Below are positions 14,726-22,403 of a DNA stretch of 24,309 nt, in pieces. Origin of the DNA: SKVL01 sp051747785 (GTDB lineage Bacteria > Patescibacteriota > Minisyncoccia > Phycocordibacterales > CSBR16-193); assembly GCA_051747785.1 (NCBI GenBank), contig JBNJGN010000009.1, positions 1 to 24,309 of the forward strand, written 5' to 3'. A program made the position numbers and the translations under genes. The notes beneath the pieces are model-generated. The model saw only the letters and a list, made by a program, of their open reading frames with translations, made no database searches and was not told where the DNA came from. How positions within the stretch are numbered: the stretch's first letter is position 1; every line of letters starts with the position of its first letter.

Positions 14726-15703
14726 ATGTTCCCGGAAGCTATTATATACATTCTTTTATTTATTATATCTTGTGCGATCTTTTATTTTACCGGTGAATGG
14801 ATAATAAGAGGAGTAAGCAAGATATCGTATAAATTTGGCTGGAGAGAGTTCATTTTGGCATTTTTAGTAATGGCCTTTACTGCTTCTCTGCCTAATTTTT
14901 TTGTTGGAATAACCTCGGCGCTGAAAGGGGTTCCGGAACTTTCTTTTGGTGATGTTATTGGAGGAAATCTTATTGCCCTGACCGTTGCCGCTCCTTTGGC
15001 TCTTATGTTCTCCTTGCGAAAAGAGATAACCGCAGCTAGCCGGACAGTTCAGTGGTCTCTGTTTTTTGTACTGGGGGCTGCACTGCTTCCGTCTATTTTG
15101 GTTTTCAACGGAAGCTTGGGGAGACTGGATGGTATTTTGCTTATACTTTTTTTCTTCACTTATATAGTGTGGCTTTTTTCTAAGAGGGAGCGTTTTATGC
15201 TCTACCACCGTAAGCGTTTTGGTGAAAAAAAAGAAGAAAAGGATACGAAACTGACAAAAATAGAGATATTCAAAATGGTAGCCGGATTTGTTCTTATTGT
15301 TATTGCAGCCCAGGGAATAGTTACTTCGGCTACCTATTTTGCTGAGGGCTTCGGACTCTCTCTTCTTTTGATAGGAGTGTTAATTGTTGGTATAGGCAAC
15401 TCTCTTCCTCAGATATACTTTGCTACTTCTGCTTCTTGTAAAGGAGATAATTGGATGCTTTTGGGAAGCATTATGGGTTCGGTTGTTATTCCTGCCACTT
15501 TGGTGCTCGGTGTTGTTTCGCTAATTCAGCCTATAAATGTTGATAATGTTGATATAGCTCTGGTTGGAAGGATATTTTTGATGCTTGCTGCAGTTATTTT
15601 CTTCTTTGCCCTAAAAACCAGTCAAAAGATGGTTATACAGGAAGCTCTTCTGCTTCTTTCAGTTTACGGGGTCTTTTTAGGGTATGTTTTCTTTATACAT
15701 TAA
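14726..15703 (+). CDS. Ca2+/cation antiporter (CaCA) superfamily membrane protein with altered ion-site residues
   Basis: A 325-aa protein from the ATG at 14726; an in-frame TTG at 14711 adds five residues. It has about ten membrane helices in two halves joined by a charged cytoplasmic loop (about 152-180), each half with an alpha repeat of the Na+/Ca2+ exchanger family. The repeats read ASLPNFFVGITSALKG (53-68) with FGDVIGGN (74-81), and GNSLPQIYFATSASCKG (224-240) with LGSIMGS (246-252). Canonical exchangers have Glu after SLP in both repeats (E54 and E213 in NCX_Mj); here these are N57 and Q229. The fold is clear, but Ca2+ binding in the usual way is doubtful, so I avoid calling it a Ca2+ exchanger. 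No partner gene suggests a substrate. Confidence 0.85.
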   Translation: MFPEAIIYILLFIISCAIFYFTGEWIIRGVSKISYKFGWREFILAFLVMAFTASLPNFFVGITSALKGVPELSFGDVIGGNLIALTVAAPLALMFSLRKEITAASRTVQWSLFFVLGAALLPSILVFNGSLGRLDGILLILFFFTYIVWLFSKRERFMLYHRKRFGEKKEEKDTKLTKIEIFKMVAGFVLIVIAAQGIVTSATYFAEGFGLSLLLIGVLIVGIGNSLPQIYFATSASCKGDNWMLLGSIMGSVVIPATLVLGVVSLIQPINVDNVDIALVGRIFLMLAAVIFFFALKTSQKMVIQEALLLLSVYGVFLGYVFFIH

Positions 15704-15705
15704 GT

Positions 15706-15722
15706 AAGAGAGTAATTCTCTT
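15706..15722 (+). terminator. Weak hairpin after the antiporter-family gene
   Basis: AAGAGAG (15706-15712) pairs with TTCTCTT (15716-15722), including one G-U, around a TAA loop. It follows the stop codon closely and is followed by a single T then GCGG, so it has no real T-run. It also abuts the -35 of the next gene. It could be a poor terminator or chance. Confidence 0.25.
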
Positions 15723-15749
15723 TGCGGTATTTGCTTATACTTGTATAAT
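15722..15749 (+). promoter_or_regulatory. Promoter of the VirB4/TraG-like ATPase gene
   Basis: TTGCGG at 15722-15727 and a perfect TATAAT at 15744-15749 (TG directly before it) with a 16-bp spacer. The ATG at 15758 is only 8 nt after the -10, so the mRNA would be leaderless or nearly so. Confidence 0.6.
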
Positions 15750-15757
15750 AAAATTTC

Positions 15758-18514
15758 ATGGGACATGAATCTTTTGAAGCTAATAAAGAAAGTAAGCGCT
15801 TTAAGAATCCTCAGGAGGAAATAGATTTTCTGCGAGAAGAGCTCTCTAAAATAGAAGGTGGTCCGGAAGAAGGTAGCGAAGAAAGAGAGCGTGCAGATAT
15901 TGAGAAAATAAAAGAATACCAAGAGAGGCCTCCTCAAGAGGTGGTTGAGAAGAAGTATCAAATGTCTGAAGAAGATAAACTGAGTAGCATTTTAGGATTG
16001 GAGCCGGAAGACCATAACACTAAAGTAAGAGAGGTTCTGGGTATAATGGAAGAGAAAGGTATACACAATGCTCTTTCTATGGTTAGAAAAATGAATAACT
16101 TCCATCTTGAAGATGATTTACACAAAACCCTTGTGCAGTGGCTAAAGGCCGGATATCCCATAAAGGGACTTAAAGAGAAAACGGACCTATGGAGATCACT
16201 GAAAATGACCCTTTTTGAAATATCGCTTCCGGAAAAAGAAAATGAAGAAGAAAATGATAAAAGTTTTAAAGAACTTGTTTCTTCCATGGAACAGTTCTAT
16301 GCCGGAATGTATTCCGTGGCAGGAGTTAGTAGAAAGGAAGGGGGGTTTTTTGCTTTTGAGATAGCCACTTCAGAAAATAACAGCAACATTGTTATTTATG
16401 CGGCTGTGCCGACGGAAAAAGTGGCAATATTCGAAAAACAACTTTTATCTGTTTTTCCGACAGCTCAGATAATTGAAAGAAAGAACGATTATAATATTTT
16501 TGTAGAAGAAGGAGCTGAAGCTGCATCTGTTGCCAATCTAAAGCGTGATCCCTGCCTCCCTATAAAGGGATATGATGAGTATGATCACGATCCTCTCAAT
16601 GCTATATTAAATTCCTTTTCTAAAATAGCAGAGAAAGAAGAAGGGGTGGCTTTACAGTTTGTTTTTAATCCCGGTTCAGGAGATCATATTAGTAGGCATA
16701 AAGGTATACTATCAGAGCTTGAGAAAGGGACGTCTCTGAAAGAGGCAGTGGAGAAGTTTACCTGGAATTTCCAAACAGTTTTAAAGAGTATTTTTAAAGA
16801 AGTCTCGTCAAGTAATAAGAAAAAAGAAGAAGAGCCATCTTTGCCCAGGCAGCCTGATCAAGTGGCTATAGAAGAAGTGAAAAACAAAATGTCGGCTGTT
16901 GCTATGCCTGTGAATATTAGAATAGTTGCTTCGGCCAAAGATAAAGACAGGGCCGAGGATATTCTTGATGAGATAGAGTCCTCATTTAATCAGTTTGAAA
17001 ATCCCTCGGGTAATAAGATGGATTTTAAAAGAGTAAAAGGAAAAGTGGTTAAGGAGGTTTGCAAGGATTTCATCTTTCGGCGTTTTAATAAAAAAAATGC
17101 CATTGTTTTAAATACCAAGGAGTTGACTTCACTAATGCATATGCCCTCAACGGGTATTGTTTCTTCGCCTGAATTCAAACAGTCCGCTAGTAAAACAGCT
17201 CCCGCTCCTTCTGATATGGACCCGCAAGGCATTATTCTTGGGGTTAATGAGCACCGCAATCAGGAAAAGGAGGTGTTCTTATCAAAAGAGGATAGACTCA
17301 GGCATTTCTATGCCATTGGACAGACTGGTACGGGTAAAACCAATCTTCTTAAAAATATGATAACGCAAGATATCAAAAACGGAGACGGTGTATGCATGAT
17401 AGATCCACACGGGGCGGATTTGGAAGATATCCTGAAAAGAATCCCCAAAGAGAGAATTGATGATGTTATATATTTTGAGCCCGGATATACCAAGAGAGCT
17501 ATGGCCTTGAATATGCTTGAGTATGACTCGAGTAAACCTGAGCAGAAAACCTTTGTGGTCAATGAGCTTTTTAGTATATTCCAAAAGCTCTATTCAAATA
17601 ACCCTGAAGCTATGGGGCCAATGTTTGAGCAGTATTTCAGAAACGCAACCATGCTTGTCTTGGAGGATCCTGATTCTGGTAATACGCTTTTAGATATATC
17701 AAAGGTTCTGGCAGACAAAAATTTCAGAGAACATAAACTATCTAAAAGTAAGAATCCGGTGGTTAATCAGTTCTGGAATGAAATAGCCGGTAAGGCAGGT
17801 GGAGAATCTCAGTTAGAGAATATTGTTCCATACATTACAAGTAAGTTTGATGTTTTTTCGGCTAATGACATTATGCGTCCCATCATTGCTCAGCAGAAGT
17901 CTTCTTTTAATTTCAAGAATGTAATGGATGAAAGGAAGATACTTTTGGTCAATCTGGCGAAGGGTAAGCTGGGAGATATCAATTCTCATCTATTGGGCCT
18001 TATACTGGTTGGTAAAATACTAATGGCGGCGCTCTCAAGAGAGGGTTCCAAAAATGACCTTGTTCCTTTTTATCTTTATATTGACGAATTTCAAAATGTA
18101 ACTACTGACTCCATAAATACCATTTTAGCGGAAGCAAGGAAATATAAATTATCTCTTAATGTGGCTCATCAGTTTATAGCTCAGCTTAACGAAGGGATAA
18201 GGGACTCTATATTTGGTAATGTGGGTTCAACGGCTTCTTTTCGTGTTGGTTCTGAGGATGCTGAGTTTTTGGCTAATCAGTTTGAGCCGGAATTCTCTGC
18301 CAAGAATTTAATGAATCTATATAACTTTAACGCCGTAGGAAGAATACTGGTGAACGGTTACCCAAGTAAGCCATTTAACTTTAAGACCCTTCCTCCGGAA
18401 GAGGGGGATGAATCTCAAGCGGAGGATATTAAGCAACTATCATACTTAAAATACGGCCGTTCACGTGAAGAGATAGAGGAAGAGATATACTCCAGGTATC
18501 AAAGTGTGCTTTAA
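15758..18514 (+). CDS. VirB4/TraG-like (HerA-FtsK superfamily) ATPase
   Basis: A 918-aa protein. The first 60 or so residues are charged and probably disordered. Residues about 60-500 form a non-catalytic region with alpha/beta stretches (for example GFFAFEIATSENNSNIVIYAAVPTEKV split around 200-230) of the kind found before TraG/HerA motors in Patescibacteria. The ATPase domain begins near 505: Walker A GQTGTGKT (521-528), a CMIDPHG strand (546-551) typical of TraG/VirB4-like proteins, Walker B YLYIDEFQN (772-780), and an AHQF sensor-like motif (803-806). No membrane helix is seen, unlike classical VirD4 coupling proteins. The family pumps DNA or protein through type IV secretion or conjugation machinery. 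The acidic 751-aa gene starts 11 nt downstream and must be co-transcribed. No other recognisable T4SS parts (VirB6, B8, B10) are visible here. Confidence 0.9.
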   Translation: MGHESFEANKESKRFKNPQEEIDFLREELSKIEGGPEEGSEERERADIEKIKEYQERPPQEVVEKKYQMSEEDKLSSILGLEPEDHNTKVREVLGIMEEKGIHNALSMVRKMNNFHLEDDLHKTLVQWLKAGYPIKGLKEKTDLWRSLKMTLFEISLPEKENEEENDKSFKELVSSMEQFYAGMYSVAGVSRKEGGFFAFEIATSENNSNIVIYAAVPTEKVAIFEKQLLSVFPTAQIIERKNDYNIFVEEGAEAASVANLKRDPCLPIKGYDEYDHDPLNAILNSFSKIAEKEEGVALQFVFNPGSGDHISRHKGILSELEKGTSLKEAVEKFTWNFQTVLKSIFKEVSSSNKKKEEEPSLPRQPDQVAIEEVKNKMSAVAMPVNIRIVASAKDKDRAEDILDEIESSFNQFENPSGNKMDFKRVKGKVVKEVCKDFIFRRFNKKNAIVLNTKELTSLMHMPSTGIVSSPEFKQSASKTAPAPSDMDPQGIILGVNEHRNQEKEVFLSKEDRLRHFYAIGQTGTGKTNLLKNMITQDIKNGDGVCMIDPHGADLEDILKRIPKERIDDVIYFEPGYTKRAMALNMLEYDSSKPEQKTFVVNELFSIFQKLYSNNPEAMGPMFEQYFRNATMLVLEDPDSGNTLLDISKVLADKNFREHKLSKSKNPVVNQFWNEIAGKAGGESQLENIVPYITSKFDVFSANDIMRPIIAQQKSSFNFKNVMDERKILLVNLAKGKLGDINSHLLGLILVGKILMAALSREGSKNDLVPFYLYIDEFQNVTTDSINTILAEARKYKLSLNVAHQFIAQLNEGIRDSIFGNVGSTASFRVGSEDAEFLANQFEPEFSAKNLMNLYNFNAVGRILVNGYPSKPFNFKTLPPEEGDESQAEDIKQLSYLKYGRSREEIEEEIYSRYQSVL

Positions 18515-18525
18515 TTTAAAGGAAC

Positions 18526-20781
18526 ATGTCAGATAAGAATAAAGAAATAGAAGATAAAAAAAATGCAAAAGGAAAAGAGGCGTTAGATAATCCTGAACTT
18601 TTAGAAGAGGAGTCTCAAAGTTGGGGAGAGCCCCCGGAAAGTTTTTCGGAAAAGGTGATTTATTCTAAGAGAAGAGATTTTGCCAAACTAGACAGGGATG
18701 CTGATGCCTGGCTTGGGATTCAAAGAAAATATAGGAAAGATATAGCTAAAGATGATTACTCAGAGGAGGTTAGAAGGGAGTACGGACAGAAAAAAGAAGA
18801 GTATAAGGTGGCTCTAAAAAGTTTATTTGAAGAGAGGTTAAGAGCCCTAAAAGAAAAGGGCGACCCTTCTGGTGAAGGTGAACAGAAACACAAAGACGAA
18901 ATAGTCAAAGAGATAGTGGCCGTTGAATCTGCAAAACTATGCAATGAAAAACTGATCGCTTTAATGAAGGAGTATCCCGAATCTTTAACAGATACGGTGA
19001 AAGAGGTTCAGGAAGAGGTTGTACAACGTTATGGTGAATTACCGCCGGAGAAAAAAAATGAAATTTCTCTAAGACTCATGGGTGGTTCAGGTCATAATGC
19101 TTCTGGGTTATACGGGGAATCGATAAGCTGGTTTGCTTTTGATGCTGTTTATGGCGATGCTGATATTATGGATGATAAGGGTGGTATGAAAAAAGAGCAT
19201 CATTATGATAGCAGTCCTTCTTCAGTAAAAGAGGGTACTATTTCACAAAAGAGAAAAGATAGTAATAATAAAGAAACCCGTTTTGAGTTTAGCAAGTTGG
19301 AGTTTCTGTATAACGAGAACGGAGACATATCTGGAATTGACTGGGACGGTGATCTTGTTAATTTTGATTGGAGAGATCTCATGGATCATTCCTCAGTGGC
19401 GGAGAATGATGATTTTAATATAAGTGATGCTAGAGAAATAGAGCGTATATTAAAAGAGGCGAAGGTTTATGAGCAGGCCGTTAAGAAACTTAATAAAGAA
19501 AGAGGATTGAAACCAGAGGAATACAGGTGGTTAAAGAGGGGATTAGAAGAAAAGATCAACACCTTAAGGTCTGAATACGGCCAGTTTCTAAAAATGAAAG
19601 AGATTTTATCTGCTTTTGAGTTAAAGGAACCTTCTCATTTTTATTATGGAGATGAAGAAGAGAAAGAAGCAAGTAAGGAGGTAGAGAGCGCTAAGCCTGA
19701 TCATATTGAGGATGAAGGGATTAAAAACAAAAAGGTTGAGGACATGAAGAGCGAAGAGGTTAAAGATGAAAAGGATGAAGGAAAGAAAAGTATCTCCGGT
19801 TTTAATTTTATTACTCCAGGAGAAGATCCTGAGCCGGCTTCGTCTGAAGAAGAAGTTATTAACCCGATCGCTTTGGAGCTTTTTTCTGAAAATACTGAAG
19901 GTGATAAAAAAAAGACAGTTGAAAGCGGGTCTTCTGAGAGTCTGGAGGGTTCCGGAGATAGAAAGGTTGAAGACGTAAATGGTGTACCAGATAGATCCGT
20001 TCATGAATTGGAAGGAAATGAAGAGCCGTCTGTAGTTTTTAAGCCGGAAAAAAAAGAATTGCAGAAAAAACCCGGTATTGCTCCCAAGCCCTTTTTTGAT
20101 CCGGAGGATCATAATGACGTTCTTTTTTTTGAGAGAGAAAATACCGCTGGTGACTCAGGAGAAAGCGTAGATAAAGGTGGCCATGAAAATTATCCAGAAG
20201 AAGAACAGGGGTATGAGGAGAGTTATGATTCGGAATATTCATCTGATAACTTACCTGAAGTAGAAGAAGATGCACATGTATCTGAAACTTTGGATAATGA
20301 ATATGGAGCGGAAAGAGTTAAATTTTCAAGGGAGATAATGGAAAAGTTCAATATAGCTGAGGATCCTAAAAACGAAAAGATCGTAAATTATATTCTTAGT
20401 AATATAGACTCAACTGATCTTGAGGGGGAATCAAGAGAGGCTATTATAGATCTTTACTTTTATAACTGGAATAAAGAGAATGTACCCGATAGCAAAGTAG
20501 AATCTACTCTCGTTAATCTTTTAGAGGATAGTTATGCAGAGAATAAGGATTTCATTCAGGGAGTAGGTGACATACATAAAGACGATAACGGTAATGCGAT
20601 AATTTTATTGGAAAAAGTGGGGCTTTCAGAGGTAAATAAACAAAAAGCGGAGATCGTACTTTATCCTACAGGGGTTATGTCCTTAAAAATATCACAAGGA
20701 GAAAACATAGAAAAAGTTCCTTTGGATGAAGATAATTTAAAAGAAGTTAAAAAAGCTCTGCATCGTTTTTTTGAAGCTTGA
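18526..20781 (+). CDS. Large acidic coiled-coil protein sharing a domain with the 22404 gene product
   Basis: A 751-aa protein of unknown family, very rich in Glu, Lys and Asp. Residues 38-154 are a helical domain (SKRRDFAKLDRDADAW, ERLRALKEKG, EIVAVESAKLCNEKL) that aligns with a domain in the protein encoded from 22404. A middle part (about 165-370) has globular-looking pieces (YGESISWFAFDAVYG, DISGIDWDGDLVNFDW) and a predicted coiled coil near 300-365. Residues about 375-600 are low-complexity and acidic, probably disordered. The last 140 or so residues look folded again (KFSREIMEKFNIAEDP to the end). There is no TM or signal peptide. It starts 11 nt after the ATPase gene with an AAAGGA just before the ATG, so translation is coupled to the motor and a scaffold or adaptor role is plausible. 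Confidence 0.85.
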   Translation: MSDKNKEIEDKKNAKGKEALDNPELLEEESQSWGEPPESFSEKVIYSKRRDFAKLDRDADAWLGIQRKYRKDIAKDDYSEEVRREYGQKKEEYKVALKSLFEERLRALKEKGDPSGEGEQKHKDEIVKEIVAVESAKLCNEKLIALMKEYPESLTDTVKEVQEEVVQRYGELPPEKKNEISLRLMGGSGHNASGLYGESISWFAFDAVYGDADIMDDKGGMKKEHHYDSSPSSVKEGTISQKRKDSNNKETRFEFSKLEFLYNENGDISGIDWDGDLVNFDWRDLMDHSSVAENDDFNISDAREIERILKEAKVYEQAVKKLNKERGLKPEEYRWLKRGLEEKINTLRSEYGQFLKMKEILSAFELKEPSHFYYGDEEEKEASKEVESAKPDHIEDEGIKNKKVEDMKSEEVKDEKDEGKKSISGFNFITPGEDPEPASSEEEVINPIALELFSENTEGDKKKTVESGSSESLEGSGDRKVEDVNGVPDRSVHELEGNEEPSVVFKPEKKELQKKPGIAPKPFFDPEDHNDVLFFERENTAGDSGESVDKGGHENYPEEEQGYEESYDSEYSSDNLPEVEEDAHVSETLDNEYGAERVKFSREIMEKFNIAEDPKNEKIVNYILSNIDSTDLEGESREAIIDLYFYNWNKENVPDSKVESTLVNLLEDSYAENKDFIQGVGDIHKDDNGNAIILLEKVGLSEVNKQKAEIVLYPTGVMSLKISQGENIEKVPLDEDNLKEVKKALHRFFEA

Positions 20782-20838
20782 TCTATAGACTGGTTGTTTG
20801 TTTTTTCTCTTTCAAGAAAGAATTCGGAGTGTACTCTT

Positions 20839-20866
20839 TTGAGTATGTCTTAAAATAAGATAAACT
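20839..20866 (+). promoter_or_regulatory. Possible promoter of the nuclease gene
   Basis: TTGAGT at 20839-20844 and TAAACT at 20861-20866, 16 bp apart. The start site would fall on or just before the ATG at 20874, another leaderless arrangement. Both boxes are imperfect. Confidence 0.35.
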
Positions 20867-20873
20867 GTTTAAT

Positions 20874-21725
20874 ATGTCTACTTTAGAGGAAAAACCTAAG
20901 GATAAGTATTCCGCTGTCTGGGTTTCTCATTCTTCAATGGGAGACTTTCTTAAATGCCCTCGTCTCTACTACCTTCATAATGTTTACAAAGATCCTCAAA
21001 CCGGCAGAAAGATGAACATAGTAAATCCCGCTCTTTCTTTAGGGCAAGCGGTTCATGAAGCACTGGAGGGGCTGGTTAGGTTCAGAGTTGAAGAGAGGCT
21101 GGAACAGCCGATATTTGATCACTATGAAGAAGCATGGGAGAAGGTTTCCGGTAAAAAAGGAGGGTTTGCCTCCTCTTCTGAAGAAAAGGAGGTTAAAGAA
21201 AGGGGGAGGGAGATGATACAGAGGGTTGTAAAGAATCCGGGGCCTTTGGCCAAAAGGACGGTTAAGTTAAAAGAAGGAAAAATGCCTCCCAATTTTTATA
21301 TTTCAGAAGACGAGAATATCATACTTTGCGGTAAAATAGACTGGCTGGAATACCGTGAAGAAGATGACAGTATTCGTGTTTTGGATTTTAAAACAGGCAA
21401 ACACGAGGAAAAAGAAGGCTCTCTGCAACTTCCCATATATTTTCTTTTACTTGATGCTTTGCAAAAGAGAAAAGTCAGCGGAGCATACTATTGGTATATA
21501 GATAAAGAAGATGAGCCCCGGAGTATAGATTTACCTGATCTGGAGGAGAGCAGAGAAAAGGTTCTCTCTGTAGCAAGAGAGGTAAAACTTGCCAGGGAGA
21601 AAAACGAGTTCGCGTGCCCTTATGGAGGGTGTTTTGGCTGTCGTTCTTATGAAAAGATCTTAAAAGGTGAAGCGGAGCATGTCGGTGTCGGTGAGTACAA
21701 CCAGGATCTTTATATGGTAAATTAA
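20874..21725 (+). CDS. RecB-like PD-(D/E)XK nuclease with four-cysteine (probable Fe-S) signature
   Basis: A 283-aa protein. The nuclease core shows H61 in LSLGQAVHEALEGL, D156 in GKIDWLEY, D171 and K173 in VLDFKTGK, and Q185/Y189 in LQLPIYF, the order expected for RecB/AddB/Cas4-like PD-(D/E)XK enzymes (PF12705 type). Cysteines flank the core: C28 in FLKCPRLYYLHN, and C248, C253 and C256 in CPYGGCFGC. This 1+3 layout matches the Fe-S cluster of AddB and Cas4 nucleases. It would cut or resect DNA in repair. There are no cas genes or CRISPR repeats in the window, and no helicase domain is fused or adjacent. It lies 12 nt before the YgjP-like gene. A repair role is inferred from family only. 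Confidence 0.9.
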   Translation: MSTLEEKPKDKYSAVWVSHSSMGDFLKCPRLYYLHNVYKDPQTGRKMNIVNPALSLGQAVHEALEGLVRFRVEERLEQPIFDHYEEAWEKVSGKKGGFASSSEEKEVKERGREMIQRVVKNPGPLAKRTVKLKEGKMPPNFYISEDENIILCGKIDWLEYREEDDSIRVLDFKTGKHEEKEGSLQLPIYFLLLDALQKRKVSGAYYWYIDKEDEPRSIDLPDLEESREKVLSVAREVKLAREKNEFACPYGGCFGCRSYEKILKGEAEHVGVGEYNQDLYMVN

Positions 21726-21737
21726 AGCGATATATTA

Positions 21738-22301
21738 ATGGGAGCTTCTATTATAGAAAGTGACGGTATTAAAGTAAAAGTTTCTTGCAATAAGCGATCC
21801 AAGCGTATCCGCTTGAGTATTTTAAATGATGGCACCGTCTTACTCTCCAGGCCTTTTTATGTAACAGAAAAGAGAGCCCTTTCTTTTCTAGATGAGCATG
21901 CAGACTGGATCAAGAAGAAATTAACAGAGAGAACGAAGAATACAGATACCAATATATCCGTTTATGATCCGGATCACTATCTTGGGTATAAAGAGAAAGC
22001 TCGTAGGGTAGTGGAGGATAAAGTTGATCAATGGAGTAATTTTTATGGTATTGGGTTTAATAAAATATCAATACGTAACCAAAAGCGCAGGTGGGGTAGC
22101 TGTTCTTCAGTGGGGAATCTTAATTTTAATTACAAAATATTCTTCTTAAAAGAAGAGCTTCAGGATTATTTGGTGGTCCACGAACTTTGCCACTTAAAGT
22201 ATATGGACCACTCCAAGGCGTTTTGGAAAGAGGTGGCAAAAGCTGTTCCTGATTATAAAGAAAGGGCAAAACTTCTGAAAAAAGGGGTTGATATTACGTA
22301 A
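21738..22301 (+). CDS. YgjP-like (DUF45, WLM/SprT-related) metallopeptidase
   Basis: A 187-aa protein of normal length for the family. The N-terminal half (RSKRIRLSILNDGTVLLSRP) is the usual beta-rich part. The segment IRNQKRRWGSCSSVGNLNFN (112-131) and the zinc motif HELCHLKYMDH (148-158; H148, E149, H152 and the further H158) are diagnostic. Zinc and a catalytic Glu are therefore in place. It is cytoplasmic with no signal peptide. The YgjP family is widespread but its substrates are poorly known. It follows the nuclease gene by 12 nt with no SD and is probably co-transcribed. An inverted repeat and a new promoter follow it. Confidence 0.92.
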   Translation: MGASIIESDGIKVKVSCNKRSKRIRLSILNDGTVLLSRPFYVTEKRALSFLDEHADWIKKKLTERTKNTDTNISVYDPDHYLGYKEKARRVVEDKVDQWSNFYGIGFNKISIRNQKRRWGSCSSVGNLNFNYKIFFLKEELQDYLVVHELCHLKYMDHSKAFWKEVAKAVPDYKERAKLLKKGVDIT

Positions 22302-22352
22302 TTAAAAAAGTCAGTTATCAACGGATTTATTTTGTAAACGTTTCTTTTTTAA
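22302..22352. repeat. 9-bp inverted repeat after the YgjP-like gene
   Basis: TTAAAAAAG at 22302-22310 and CTTTTTTAA at 22344-22352 are exact reverse complements, 33 nt apart. The palindrome AAACGTTT (22336-22343) lies against the right arm. The long loop and AT-only arms make a standard terminator unlikely; the right arm and palindrome fall within the spacer of the next promoter, so this could be a regulatory site. Confidence 0.3.
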
Positions 22353-22360
22353 GCTATCAT
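22332..22360 (+). promoter_or_regulatory. Possible promoter of the 22404 gene
   Basis: TTGTAA at 22332-22337 and TATCAT at 22355-22360 with a 17-bp spacer. The start near 22367 would leave a leader of about 37 nt. The match is moderate. Confidence 0.4.
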
Positions 22361-22403
22361 TAATTAAAGTGTAAATAATATTAAAGCCTAATTTCTTTAT
22401 CAT

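Noticed and set aside
20801..20822. TCTTTC/GAAAGA pair after the 751-aa gene as a terminator
   Set aside because: The loop would be two bases, the stem is weak, and the T-run lies on the wrong side for the plus strand.
20874..21725. Cas4 and a CRISPR system
   Set aside because: No repeat-spacer array and no other cas gene is visible. The four-cysteine nuclease layout also occurs outside CRISPR.
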